DNA of 32,766 nucleotides from Gemmatimonadota bacterium (GCA_015664885.1 DQPL01000111.1:1-32766); one strand, 5' to 3'; shown: positions 24,584 through 32,766, counted from the first letter of the stretch. Numbers and translations are program-made. Notes: generated by a model from the sequence alone, not told the origin.

Positions 24584-25894
24584 CTACAACAGGATCGCTG
24601 TCGGCTCCTCGAGCATGCCCTGTAGGGTCTGCAGGAAGCGCGCGCCCTGCGCCCCGTCGATCACACGGTGGTCGCAACTCATGGTGATGCGCATGCGTGG
24701 CCGCACGGTGACCTCGCCGTCGACCACGACCGGGGTCTCTACGATGCCGCCAACCGCCAGGATACCCGATTCGGGCGGGTTGATGATCGCCGTGAATTCG
24801 TGGATGCCCAGCATGCCGAGGTTGGACACGGTGAACGTCGAGCCTGTGTACTCGTCGGGCATGAGCTTCTTCTCCCGAGCCCGGCCCGCGAGCTCGCGTA
24901 CTTCGGCGCTGATCTGCGCGATGCCCTTGGCGTGGGCATTCTTGATGACCGGCGTGATGAGGCCGTCCTCGATCGCGACCGCGACCCCGAGATGCACGGC
25001 ATTGAATCGGCGCACGAAGCCATCGTGCCACTGGGCGTTGCAGTTCGGGTGCTGACGCAGCGCCGCGGCGATCGCCTTCAGCAGGATGTCGTTGATTGAG
25101 ACCCTCATGCCGTCCTTCTCGAGCATCGCGTTGATGCTCTTTCTCGCCTCGATCACGCGGGCCATGTCCACGTCGACGGTGAGGTAGAAGGTCGGTACGG
25201 GACCGATCGAGGTGACGAGCCGCTTCGCGATCGCCTTGCGCATCTGCGACGTGGGGATGTCCTCGTACTCGGCGCCATCGCTCGCCCACGTGGCGGGTGT
25301 GTCGACGGGGGCCGCAACTCCCGAGGCCTTCGCCGCCTCCACGTCTCGCTTGACCACTCGTCCGCCAGGACCCGAACCTGGGACGCGCGCAATGTCGACG
25401 CCCATCTCTTCCGCGAGCCGACGGGCCAGCGGAGACGCCTTCACACGGCCCCCGTTCGCGGCAGATGCCGGCAGCGTGGCGGCGGCCGTTGTCGCGGGAG
25501 CTGATGTGGCCGGGGCTGACACCGCCGGAGCCTCAGGAGCCGGTAGAGTCTGAGCAGCTGGCATTGGGGCCACTTCTGCAAGCGCCTCAGGCGGAGCCGT
25601 GGGCGCTGCTGTTGCCCCACCGCCACTCACACCCGCGATGCCCGAAATGTCCTCGTCGGCCCCAGCGATCACCCCGATGACCGAGCCGACCTCCGCGGTC
25701 CCCCCGGCAGTGAGGAATATCTTGCGAAGCACTCCTTCACCGCGCGCGACGAGCTCCATCGTGGCCTTGTCGGTCTCGATCTCGGCGAGGATGTCCCCGT
25801 TTGCGATGTCGTCGCCCTCAGCCTTGAGCCACTGAACCAGCTGCCCCTCTTCCATCGTGGGCGACAACGCTTCCATATGGACCTTGGTCGCCAT
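24584..25894 (-). CDS. pdhC: Pyruvate dehydrogenase E2, dihydrolipoamide acetyltransferase
   Basis: 436 aa. One N-terminal lipoyl domain (lipoylated Lys in ETDKATMEL, about residue 43), an Ala/Pro-rich flexible linker, a peripheral subunit-binding domain (KASPLARRLAEEMGVDI ... GPGGRVVKRDVE), then the catalytic acetyltransferase domain ending in TMSCDHRVIDGAQGARFL (HxxxDG). It transfers the acetyl group from lipoamide to CoA and forms the core of the complex. ATG at 25894 starts MATKVHMEALSPTMEEG. It follows pdhB by 43 bases. Confidence 0.95.
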   Translation of the reverse strand: MATKVHMEALSPTMEEGQLVQWLKAEGDDIANGDILAEIETDKATMELVARGEGVLRKIFLTAGGTAEVGSVIGVIAGADEDISGIAGVSGGGATAAPTAPPEALAEVAPMPAAQTLPAPEAPAVSAPATSAPATTAAATLPASAANGGRVKASPLARRLAEEMGVDIARVPGSGPGGRVVKRDVEAAKASGVAAPVDTPATWASDGAEYEDIPTSQMRKAIAKRLVTSIGPVPTFYLTVDVDMARVIEARKSINAMLEKDGMRVSINDILLKAIAAALRQHPNCNAQWHDGFVRRFNAVHLGVAVAIEDGLITPVIKNAHAKGIAQISAEVRELAGRAREKKLMPDEYTGSTFTVSNLGMLGIHEFTAIINPPESGILAVGGIVETPVVVDGEVTVRPRMRITMSCDHRVIDGAQGARFLQTLQGMLEEPTAILL

Positions 25895-25937
25895 GTCTAT
25901 CGCCGTCCTCGGCCCCGGAGGCCTCGTCGGAACCAGG

Positions 25938-26918
25938 TCATCGGTAGAGCACGTTCCTGCACGCCTCGACAACCCGGTCGGCGGAAGGCTTTGCAAGGAT
26001 CTCGAGGCTCTTGGCGTACGGCATCGGGACGTCTGCTTGCGTCACGCGTAGGATCGGTGCGTCGAGGTAGTCGAACGCTTCCTCTTGGATCATCGCAACA
26101 ATCTGTGCACCGGTGCCCGCGTAGGGCCACCCTTCTTCCAGATAGACAACCCGGTTGGTCTTCTTGACCGTCTCCAGGATTGCGTCCATGTCCAGAGGGC
26201 GAATGGTACGCAGGTCGAGCACGTCGGCGCTGATGTTGTCCTTGTCGAGCTTGGAGGCTGCCTGAAGCGCGACGTAGACCATCTTGCCGTGCGTGATGAT
26301 GGAGACGTCCGAGCCCTCGTTCTTCAAGTCGGCCACCCCGAGCGGAATGACGTAGTCGTCATCCTCGGGAACCTCACCTTTGACGTTGTAGAGCAGCTCA
26401 CCCTCCATGAACGCGACCGGATCGTTGTCGCGGATCGAGGCCTTTAGCAGCCCCTTCGCATCGGCCGGCGTTGCCGGCGTGACGACCTTGCAGCCAGGTG
26501 CGTGCGAGTAGTAGGTCTCGCACGCTTGCGAGTGTTGGGCCGAGAGCTGCAGCGCAGCGCCGGTCGGTCCGCGGAAGACGATCGGCATCGGAAACTGGCC
26601 GTCAGACATGTAGTACATCTTGGTCGCGTTGTTGATGACCTGATCGATCGCCAGGAACGCGAAATTGAACGTCATGAACTCCACGACCGGACGCAGCCCG
26701 GCCATGGAAGCGCCCACACAAAGTCCGGTGAATCCCAACTCGCTGATCGGTGAATCGACAACGCGCTTGTCGCCAAACTCCTCGAGCAGACCCTTGGACA
26801 CTTTGTAGGCCCCGTCGTATTCCGCGACTTCCTCACCCATGAGGAACACGTCGGGATCGCGCTGTATCTCCTCGCGTAGCGCCTCGTTGAGCGCCTCCCG
26901 GTAGGTCATAACGGCCAT
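25938..26918 (-). CDS. pdhB: Pyruvate dehydrogenase E1 component, beta subunit
   Basis: 326 aa. Conserved features are MTYREALNEALREEIQRD, FLMGEEVAEYDGAYKVSKGL, VVDSPISELGFTGL, the TPP-side region EFMTFNFAFLAIDQVINNA, and a C-terminal transketolase domain (LDLRTIRPLDMDAILETV, VYLEEGWPYAGTGAQI). With PdhA it decarboxylates pyruvate and loads acetyl onto the E2 lipoyl arm. Starts 28 bases after pdhA. Confidence 0.95.
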   Translation of the reverse strand: MAVMTYREALNEALREEIQRDPDVFLMGEEVAEYDGAYKVSKGLLEEFGDKRVVDSPISELGFTGLCVGASMAGLRPVVEFMTFNFAFLAIDQVINNATKMYYMSDGQFPMPIVFRGPTGAALQLSAQHSQACETYYSHAPGCKVVTPATPADAKGLLKASIRDNDPVAFMEGELLYNVKGEVPEDDDYVIPLGVADLKNEGSDVSIITHGKMVYVALQAASKLDKDNISADVLDLRTIRPLDMDAILETVKKTNRVVYLEEGWPYAGTGAQIVAMIQEEAFDYLDAPILRVTQADVPMPYAKSLEILAKPSADRVVEACRNVLYR

Positions 26919-26946
26919 TACGAACGACCTCTAGCGTGGAGCACGG

Positions 26947-28014
26947 TCATCGGTCCCTACCGTCGAAAAAGAGACGCCCGTGCTCATTGATCTCGGCCCA
27001 GACATGCTCATAGAGCGTCGAGGGATCGGGTACGGGCGAAGCCTCTGCGAAGTCGGCGGCGTCCTGCGCGATTTGGCGCGCTTCGTCGTCCATCTCCTGC
27101 AAGCCGGCCTGATCGAGGTGGCCCCCGGCAAGGAGCTTGTCGCGTAGGACGGCGATCGGGTCGTCTTCCGCTTTGCGACGCTCGACCTCTTCGGTCGGGC
27201 GGTAGGTGCCGGAGACGGGATCGGACATCGAATGACCACGGAACCGGTAGGTCTGCAGGTCCACGAAGCGAGGACCGCCTCCGCCCCGCACCTCCGCGAT
27301 CAGCTCGCGGAAGTGCGCGTACGTGGCGAGCACGTCTTGACCGTCCACAACGCTTGCCGGGACGCCGTGGGGAACCGGCTTGGCGGACATGTCTGTCTTG
27401 GAGACTCGGCTGAACGCAGTGCCCATCCCGTACTCGTTGTTCTCGACCACATAAATCACCGGCAACTCCCAAACGGCCGCCATGTTCAGCGACTCGTGGA
27501 AGCTACCTTGGTTCACGGCAGCGTCGCCCATGTATACGATCGCGACCGTGTCCTCTTCGGCATACCGAATCTTCCACGCAATGCCGGTCGCGAGCGGCAC
27601 TTGGCCGCCGACGATGCCGTGGCCGCCCATGAACCGGCACGACTTGTCGTAGACATGCATCGACCCGCCCCTGCCGCCGGACGCCCCGCCCACACGACCG
27701 AACAGCTCGGCCATCACTGCGTTCGGATGCACACCCTTGGCAATCGCCTGTGTGTGGTCGCGGTAGGCAGTGACGACATAGTCGTCTTCGCGCAGCGGCT
27801 TGATGCTGCCCGCACAAGCGCCTTCCTGCCCGATGTGCACATGACAGAAACCGCCGATCCTGCCGATCGCGTAAGCCTCTTCAGCCTTCTCCTCGAAGCG
27901 CCGATAGAGCAGCATGTCCCGCAGGAGGTCGAGCGCCAGCTCAGGACTCACGCCATATCGGTCCAACACGTCCCCCTTCTTCCCGCGCTTCTTCTTGGTC
28001 CTGGTTTCCGCCAT
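26947..28014 (-). CDS. pdhA: Pyruvate dehydrogenase E1 component, alpha subunit
   Basis: 355 aa. Conserved motifs: GFCHVHIGQEGACAG, AYRDHTQAIAKGV, GGRGGSMHVYDK, and the TPP/Mg motif YMGDAAVNQGSFHES (usual GDGA with Ala in the third place), then VVENNEYGMGTA and the phosphorylation-loop region YRFRGHSMSDP. The N-terminus is Lys-rich (TRTKKKRGKKG). ATG at 28014 lies one base after the lipA stop, so translation is probably coupled. A branched-chain 2-oxoacid E1 is the alternative, but motif details and the E2 favour pyruvate. Confidence 0.92.
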   Translation of the reverse strand: MAETRTKKKRGKKGDVLDRYGVSPELALDLLRDMLLYRRFEEKAEEAYAIGRIGGFCHVHIGQEGACAGSIKPLREDDYVVTAYRDHTQAIAKGVHPNAVMAELFGRVGGASGGRGGSMHVYDKSCRFMGGHGIVGGQVPLATGIAWKIRYAEEDTVAIVYMGDAAVNQGSFHESLNMAAVWELPVIYVVENNEYGMGTAFSRVSKTDMSAKPVPHGVPASVVDGQDVLATYAHFRELIAEVRGGGGPRFVDLQTYRFRGHSMSDPVSGTYRPTEEVERRKAEDDPIAVLRDKLLAGGHLDQAGLQEMDDEARQIAQDAADFAEASPVPDPSTLYEHVWAEINEHGRLFFDGRDR

Positions 28015-28015
28015 C

Positions 28016-29140
28016 TCAGGAACCGGCGATTGGGCGGGCGAGTGGACCGACCAGTGGAGGGCCAGGACGGCCGAGCTCGAGTTGAACCAGGTCCAGGCGC
28101 ATTTCCGCGGGCGCCGGGATGTCCGATTCCATCACCGACTGGATCTTGCCTGGTCCTCCAGCCACCACGTCACGCGCCTGCTCCTTGGCGTGGTAGCTCG
28201 AGCGCACGAGCGGCCCCGACTCTACGTGCTTGAATCCGAACTCTTCTTCACCGATGCGCTTGTAGATCGCAAACTCCTCGGGCGTTACCCAACGGGCTAC
28301 AGGGATGTGCATGGCAGAAGGGCGCAGATACTGTCCGAGCGTGAGCACGTCGACAGCCGCCTCTCTCAAGTCGGCCATGGCCTGCTTCACCTCGTCGTGC
28401 TCTTCGCCCATGCCCAAAATCATGCCTGTTTTGGTAATCATGCTCGGGTCGAGCCGCTTCACCGCCCCGAGGTAGGAGATCGAACGCCAATAGCGACCGC
28501 CCGGTCTCACGTCGGGGTGCAGGCGTTCGACGGTCTCGAGATTGTGTCCCAAGATCGCTGGCTGCGCATCTACGACCGTTTGCAGCGCGTCCTCGTCGCC
28601 CTTGAAGTCCGGGATGAGCACCTCCACCGAGCAGCCGGGGACCGCCGCTTGAATCGCACGGATCGTTTCGGCATAGATCTCTGCTCCGCCGTCGGGCAAC
28701 TCGTCGCGATTGACGCTCGTGATCACCACATGCTCCAGCGCCATGCCTGCGACGGTTTGCGCTACGCGGCGCGGTTCGTCGGTATCGAGTTGCGTGGGCA
28801 GACCGTGGGCGACACCGCAGTACTTGCACGCCCGCGTGCATACGTCGCCGAGGATCATGAACGTCGCTGTGCCGGCCTCCCAGCACTCGCCGATGTTCGG
28901 ACAACTCGCCTCTTCGCAAACCGTGTGCAGGCCCTCGGACCGCATCTTCTTCTGCAACCGCAAATAGTTGGGTCCTCCCGGCGAGCGCACCTTCAACCAA
29001 CTCGGCTTCCGCGACCTGATATCGATCGTCTCGAGGCCCTCGTGGGCCCGGATCTTGGAGGTACCCTTCGGCTTTACGAGCCCGGTGTCCTTGCCGGTGG
29101 GCGCGTAGCCGTATGGTATCTCCGTCGCGGTCTTGCTCAC
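28016..29140 (-). CDS. lipA: Lipoyl synthase
   Basis: 374 aa radical-SAM enzyme. The auxiliary cluster cysteines are in CEEASCPNIGEC, the radical-SAM cluster in CTRACKYCGVAHG, and the C-terminal cluster Ser in GPLVRSSYHA. It inserts two sulfurs into octanoyl groups on lipoyl domains. Its place at the head of the pdh operon supplies the cofactor of PdhC. A C-terminal extension of about 50 residues follows the conserved end. GTG at 29140 has GGAGG five bases upstream, which decides against the longer open frame. Confidence 0.95.
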   Translation of the reverse strand: MSKTATEIPYGYAPTGKDTGLVKPKGTSKIRAHEGLETIDIRSRKPSWLKVRSPGGPNYLRLQKKMRSEGLHTVCEEASCPNIGECWEAGTATFMILGDVCTRACKYCGVAHGLPTQLDTDEPRRVAQTVAGMALEHVVITSVNRDELPDGGAEIYAETIRAIQAAVPGCSVEVLIPDFKGDEDALQTVVDAQPAILGHNLETVERLHPDVRPGGRYWRSISYLGAVKRLDPSMITKTGMILGMGEEHDEVKQAMADLREAAVDVLTLGQYLRPSAMHIPVARWVTPEEFAIYKRIGEEEFGFKHVESGPLVRSSYHAKEQARDVVAGGPGKIQSVMESDIPAPAEMRLDLVQLELGRPGPPLVGPLARPIAGS

Positions 29141-29422
29141 TCCGTCCTCCAGCCCGCGTTGTCGGTGTCGGCGAAGCACAGCCGGTTGGCGACATGGCGG
29201 CACTAACATGGCGGCACTAGACGAAAAAATCCCCGCAGGTCCGAGAGTCCCGCACATGTTGCAGCCGCAGGACCTCCGTCGGGAAGCCAAAAAAGGTAGC
29301 TGGGAGAGGGGTTTCCTTACAAGGCGGCGGACCCCATTCTGCTAATCCCGCCCGCGCAACAGCAATGATGGCGCGACACTTGCCGTTTCTTCCGTGGAGA
29401 CCCACAACACGTCGGAGGTCCG
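29141..29422. other. Divergent intergenic region upstream of lipA
   Basis: 282 bases between the divergent lipA and secreted-protein starts, so both promoters should be here. It holds the 14-bp tandem duplication at 29192-29219, separated inverted-repeat arms AGGTCC and GGACCT within about 29235-29280, and the GGAGG just before the TTG at 29423. No ORF in it looks real. Confidence 0.35.
29192..29219. repeat. Exact 14-bp tandem duplication
   Basis: ACATGGCGGCACTA occurs twice in direct succession (29192-29205 and 29206-29219), 52 bases upstream of the lipA start on the minus strand. It could be a slippage product or a pair of binding sites. Function is unknown. Confidence 0.85.
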
Positions 29423-30299
29423 TTGAGACAACAACATCGAGGCGCCGCGTGGTGCAAGCTCGTCGGGTTGACGACGGTCGCGGTGCTAACTGCTTTCGCC
29501 GACCCCGGCGGGGCGCTCGGGCAGTCCGAACGGGGTTCCGTGGCCGGTTACGACTTCGAGGTCAATGTTCATGAGCGTTTGATCCCCCCACGCCGACCTC
29601 CCGAGCTCGTGCGATTCTCGGAGTCGTTGAGTTGGCTGCACGTAGACGGCGATCGACCAGGAGGCGATGGCGTGACGCGGGTCTTGGACATCAGCTTCGG
29701 CCGTGCGGAGGGCAGGCGCGGAGCAACCCTCAGCCTCGCCGCCTCGGGTGCGGTGTTGGAGGCGAGCGGCCGTATCACCATCAACGCTCGGCCCCCCCTA
29801 CCTCTACCTCCAGGCACAGTGCGTGGCCGTCTGGAGGTGGGCGCCACTTGGGTGGACACGCTCGCTTTGGCCGCAGAACACGAGGCTTCCTCCAGAGTTG
29901 GCGGGGCGTACGAACCACCACCGTGTTGGGTGACACGCTCGTTGACGGTAGGGCCTTGTGGATTCTCGCCGACCGCACCGAGGTCGACGCCGGAGAGCGG
30001 TTCCTCACCGTTGAGCGTACGCTCGATGACCTAGCGGTTCATGAACGTTCGCTCATGGGCGTGCAGCACGGGACCTATCTGTATGACCCCACGCTGGGCC
30101 TGTACCTCCAGCGACACGACACGACACGACGGAGCTGCGCGGGCCGCACTTGGTAACCCCCGGTCCATTCGTCTTGGTCGGGGCAGACTACTCGACCAGG
30201 TATGAGAGTCCGGGCGGCTACGCGGGCGGCCAGACCTGGTATCTGCTCGAGACGCCGGAGGGTTGGCGGGTCGTCGCGACCGGCGGATGGATCACCTGA
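29423..30299 (+). pseudogene. Uncharacterised secreted protein with two frameshifts
   Basis: No family recognised. The TTG at 29423 follows GGAGG and starts a signal peptide (hydrophobic stretch KLVGLTTVAVLTAFA, end GALGQ). Segment 1 (frame of 29423) runs to about 29885, with beta-rich sequence such as GATLSLAASGAVLEASGRI and WVDTLALAAEHE. Segment 2, in another frame, reads GFLQSWRGVRTTTVLGDTLV ... DPTLGLYLQRHDTT and ends near 30125. Segment 3, in the third frame, reads TELRGPHLVTPGPFVLVG ... GWRVVATGGWIT with TGA at 30297. The second shift falls in a five-base tandem repeat at 30112-30130. Repairing both would give about 290 residues. It is convergent with the LOG gene, 12 bases away. Confidence 0.65.
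30112..30130 (+). repeat. Pentanucleotide tandem repeat at a frameshift
   Basis: CGACA is repeated 3.8 times (19 bases). With one unit fewer the flanking reading frames join exactly (QRHDTT to ELRGPHLV). A one-unit slippage is therefore the simplest cause of the frameshift. Confidence 0.8.
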
Positions 30300-30311
30300 C
30301 GCGGACCACCA

Positions 30312-31085
30312 TCACCTAGGCTCGCTCCAATCCGGCGGCAGCGTGCCGTCCCGCATCGACTTGCGCAGCTCGAAACGATGCACGATGTGGTCGCGCGCCT
30401 GCTCGGGACTGTCGGTGACGAGCATGAGGTCGAGGTCGCTCGAGGCGATCTTTCCCTCGACCGCCATTGTGGCGCGCATCCATTCCATCAGCCCACTCCA
30501 GTACTCGGAGCCAAAGAGCACGACCGGGAAGTTGCGCACCTTGTGCGTCTGGATGAGCGTGAGCGCTTCGAAGAGCTCGTCCATGGTGCCGAAGCCGCCG
30601 GGGAAAATCACGAACGCTTCCGCGTACTTCACGAACATGATCTTGCGCACGAAGAAGTACCGGAAGTCGATGGAGACATCGATGTAGTCGTTGGTATACT
30701 GCTCGAAGGGCAGCTCGATGTTGCAGCCGACAGATCGCGCGCCGGCCTCTTTGGCACCCTTGTTCGCGGCTTCCATCATGCCCGGTCCACCACCGGTGAT
30801 GATGCCGAACCCTGCCTCGCCCAGCAGCCGAGCGGTTTCGGTGCAGCGTTGGTACATCGGATCGTCGCTTTGCGTGCGAGCCGAACCGAAGATCGAGACC
30901 GCGCTTCCGATTTCGCTCATGCCCTCGAATCCTTCGACGAACTCGCCCATGATGCGGAATATCCTCCACGCATCTCGCCCGATCGTCTGCAACTCCTCCA
31001 CGCTTTCCAGAAGGCGCTCGTCTTCCGTCTGACGGTCGTGCGCGTACGGCTGAGGCTCGGGGCTCGGATCGCTACTCTCGCTCAT
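30312..31085 (-). CDS. LOG family / TIGR00730 Rossmann-fold protein (possible cytokinin-type phosphoribohydrolase)
   Basis: 257 aa. The LOG motifs are GGGPGMMEAANKGA and PGGFGTMDELFEAL, with SIFGSART at the first strand. Members hydrolyse nucleoside 5'-monophosphates (LOG or PpnN-like), releasing a base. The long N-terminal part (LESVEELQTIGRDAWRIFRIM) is common in the bacterial TIGR00730 group. The ATG overlaps the stop of the epimerase gene (ATGA), so the two are translationally coupled. Confidence 0.9.
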   Translation of the reverse strand: MSESSDPSPEPQPYAHDRQTEDERLLESVEELQTIGRDAWRIFRIMGEFVEGFEGMSEIGSAVSIFGSARTQSDDPMYQRCTETARLLGEAGFGIITGGGPGMMEAANKGAKEAGARSVGCNIELPFEQYTNDYIDVSIDFRYFFVRKIMFVKYAEAFVIFPGGFGTMDELFEALTLIQTHKVRNFPVVLFGSEYWSGLMEWMRATMAVEGKIASSDLDLMLVTDSPEQARDHIVHRFELRKSMRDGTLPPDWSEPR

Positions 31086-32107
31086 GGAGTGCTCCCGGTG
31101 GTGGTGGCAGCCCGTGGGCCACGGGGGTGGTCGGCGGCCCAGCGGCCGGTTTGCAGTAGCGCGTCACGGTGCTCGTACACCGGATCCCACCCAAGCTCAG
31201 CACGCACGCGCGACGAAGGATACGGATTGTCTGCGAGCGTGAGGCGCGCCACGCGCGAAATCGGGAGGTGCCTCGCGCCCGGAGTCGATACACCCAAGCG
31301 ATCTAGCAAACGCGCACAAACATTCACGAGTCGAGCAGGAATCGATACGAAGCGCACACGCTCGCCGAGACCACGAGCCAGGAATTCCAATAAATCGCGC
31401 TGCCTGAGCGGGCGGTCGAGGCCCAGATCATAGGTGGTCCCGCCTCGGGCCGCCTCCAACACGCGAATCAGCACTCCGGCCAGATTGCCTGCATATACCA
31501 CGGGGACGGTGTTCGTGCCTGATCCCAGCAGCGGAACGATAGGCATGCGCAGGATCTTCTGTAATGCCGGGACCATCAGGCGGTCTCGTTCACCGTAGAT
31601 CGCACTCGGCCGAACGATCGAAACAGGGAGGTTCTTGATGCGTTCGATGCCTCGCGCTACCTCCTCCGCTTCTCGCTTCGAGCGGGCGTAGAGGTCGCTC
31701 GCAGGGATGATCGAGTCGATGGGGGTGTCCTCATCTACCGGCGCTTCAGCCGGGCCATAGACAGCAATCGACGAGACGTGCAGCGCGTGCCCCACGCCCG
31801 CTTGAACCGAGGCAGTAAGTACGTTGCGCGTCCCGTCTACGTTGACCGCCCGCACCTCGGGCCAGGTGCCGTCGGCATAGACGAGTGCTGCGCCGTGCAC
31901 GACATGGGTACAGCCTTCCATGCCAGGAGCCAGCGTGTTGGCTTCGTCACGGACGTCACCCTCGACCAACTCACACTCGGCCTCCTCGAGAGCGAGCGTG
32001 TTCGCGGCCGCGCGATGCAGCGCGACAACCTCGTGCCCCTGAGCCCTCAGCTCCGACGCCAGGTGGGACCCCAACAGCCCCGTCCCCCCAGTCAAGTAGA
32101 CGCGCAT
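31082..32107 (-). CDS. NAD-dependent epimerase/dehydratase (extended SDR)
   Basis: 341 aa. The NAD site is YLTGGTGLLGSHLA at the N-terminus, with VEGDVRD, the active Ser region HVSSIAVYGP and the catalytic YARSK (YxxxK). IVRPSAIYGERD is the usual substrate-domain entry. Substrate unknown: sugar nucleotides, sterols or dihydroflavonol-like compounds are all used by relatives. ATG at 32107, 24 bases after the TPR gene, and overlapping the LOG start by 4 bases at the 3' end. Confidence 0.9.
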   Translation of the reverse strand: MRVYLTGGTGLLGSHLASELRAQGHEVVALHRAAANTLALEEAECELVEGDVRDEANTLAPGMEGCTHVVHGAALVYADGTWPEVRAVNVDGTRNVLTASVQAGVGHALHVSSIAVYGPAEAPVDEDTPIDSIIPASDLYARSKREAEEVARGIERIKNLPVSIVRPSAIYGERDRLMVPALQKILRMPIVPLLGSGTNTVPVVYAGNLAGVLIRVLEAARGGTTYDLGLDRPLRQRDLLEFLARGLGERVRFVSIPARLVNVCARLLDRLGVSTPGARHLPISRVARLTLADNPYPSSRVRAELGWDPVYEHRDALLQTGRWAADHPRGPRAATTTGSTP

Positions 32108-32131
32108 GGGGTTTACGAACCCTTGGCGGCC

Positions 32132-32766
32132 TCACCGGGCAGCCAGGAACGCCTCCGCGACGTTGAGCAGGTTGTCGGTAGTGCTTGGGTGCTCGAGATA
32201 TTCTGCCAGCTGGCGCGCCATCTGCGGTGTGTACACGTCGACGATATGACGGTAGTAGCTCGTGGCCTCGGCGCCCCGTCCGAGCTCGGCGCTGGCCTCC
32301 GCCGCAGCTTGGAGGCCGAGCAAGTGGTCTGGATCCGCTTCGAGAATCTGTTGCGCGGTCGCGAGCGCGTCATCGAGTGCGCCGGCGGTGCGTAGCAGCA
32401 TCGAGAGATGGAAGAGCCCGTCCGCGTTGAGCGGTCGCGCACGCTCATAGGCACCCACCGCCATCGGCATGAACTGTTGCGCCTGCAACGAGTCGCCGTT
32501 TTCTACCGCGCTCATCACACGATTGAACAAGCGGTTCGCCGCTTCAATCGGCGTCATCGAACTGAGGTCGGGAAGAGTACCTGCGCCCGTGCGTGGAGCC
32601 GGCTGTACCGGATCGGGCTGCGACAGTCCTCCGCGGGCCAGCTGGGTGGTGCCAACCACGATGATGAGGCCGAACATCGCGATCCCCGCTATCCACCACG
32701 GCAGGTTCTGACGACCAACGGTTTCGGCGGCGGCAGCTCGATGGCCACCGCCACCCCCACCCCCCC
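32132..32766 (-). CDS. Membrane-anchored TPR-like protein, 5' end cut by the contig edge
   Basis: The frame is open to the right edge, so the gene is 5'-partial; ATG 32677 lies inside the membrane segment (NLPWWIAGIAMFGLIIVVG) and is probably not the start. After one helix come a Pro-rich linker and TPR-like helical repeats: EAANRLFNRVMSAVENGD, AVGAYERARPLNADGLFHLS, TAGALDDALATAQQILEADP, LGLQAAAEASAELGRGAEA. The upstream part visible at the edge is Gly/Ala-rich (GGGGGGHRAAAAETVGRQ). It may serve protein assembly, but nothing specific can be said. It precedes the epimerase-LOG pair on the same strand. Confidence 0.75.
   Translation of the reverse strand, partial: GGGGGGGHRAAAAETVGRQNLPWWIAGIAMFGLIIVVGTTQLARGGLSQPDPVQPAPRTGAGTLPDLSSMTPIEAANRLFNRVMSAVENGDSLQAQQFMPMAVGAYERARPLNADGLFHLSMLLRTAGALDDALATAQQILEADPDHLLGLQAAAEASAELGRGAEATSYYRHIVDVYTPQMARQLAEYLEHPSTTDNLLNVAEAFLAAR

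Noticed and set aside
28016-29290. Longer LipA start at 29290 with a Cys-containing N-terminal extension
   Set aside because: GTG 29140 has GGAGG at ideal spacing, and the extra 50 residues do not resemble LipA; the 14-bp duplication lies in that extension.
32740-32766. C-rich tract at the right edge as a functional repeat
   Set aside because: It encodes a Gly-rich stretch in frame with the TPR protein and sits where an assembly would stop; contig-end artefact or low-complexity coding is enough.

Overview
This looks like a complete metagenomic contig of high-GC bacterial DNA. Its left edge breaks a gene, and its right edge runs into a C-rich tract inside another. Gene content suggests an uncultured Gemmatimonadota- or Acidobacteriota-like bacterium: secreted S9 peptidase, exported DinB-like protein, Tat-exported amidase, lipoprotein NPP phosphodiesterase, long-type IspH, a remnant of a MacB/ADOP-like permease, and a GspE/PilB-type ATPase. 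That placement is inference. No tRNA, rRNA, CRISPR array or insertion sequence was seen.

Region 1 (1-760): the 3' part of a GspE/PilB-like ATPase with an unusual double zinc-ribbon tail and a broken 5' part. Region 2 (770-10475, minus strand): one very compact gene string. In transcription order it holds a GAF/fRMsr-like protein, an MBL-fold hydrolase, glcD, glcE, glcF, an M20 peptidase, a COG3375-type GNAT, an FAD oxidoreductase (with an in-frame amber codon) and an N-succinylamino acid racemase/OSBS-family enzyme. Five of these junctions are 4-bp start/stop overlaps. The racemase, GNAT and M20 trio matches the known succinylation route that turns D- into L-amino acids. Here it is translationally coupled to a D-2-hydroxyacid (glycolate/D-lactate) oxidase.

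Region 3 (10630-17327): M42 aminopeptidase, Tat amidase, FxsA, long-type IspH, a MarR regulator and lipoamide dehydrogenase (E3). Region 4 (17595-20834): a decayed lemA-DUF2207 locus, an intact NPP-family lipoprotein and a 37-codon permease remnant. Region 5 (20850-23766): S9 peptidase and DinB-like protein with divergent starts, then a perfect hairpin terminator. Region 6 (23823-29140, minus strand): lipA-pdhA-pdhB-pdhC plus a decayed downstream gene. Region 7 (29423-32766): a frameshifted secreted protein, a LOG-family protein overlapping an NAD-dependent epimerase, and a membrane-anchored TPR protein cut by the contig end.

The most striking pattern is the distribution of gene-breaking changes. 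About 20 conserved genes read through without a lesion. At least six loci carry nonsense codons, frameshifts, start loss or fused deletions: GspE, FAD oxidoreductase, MBL start, LemA/DUF2207, the gene after pdhC, and the 29.4-kb secreted protein. Such clustering favours real gene decay over uniform sequencing error, but read-level data are needed to decide. No intergenic stretch exceeds 300 bases; the longest are 29141-29422, 17328-17594 and 22896-23144.
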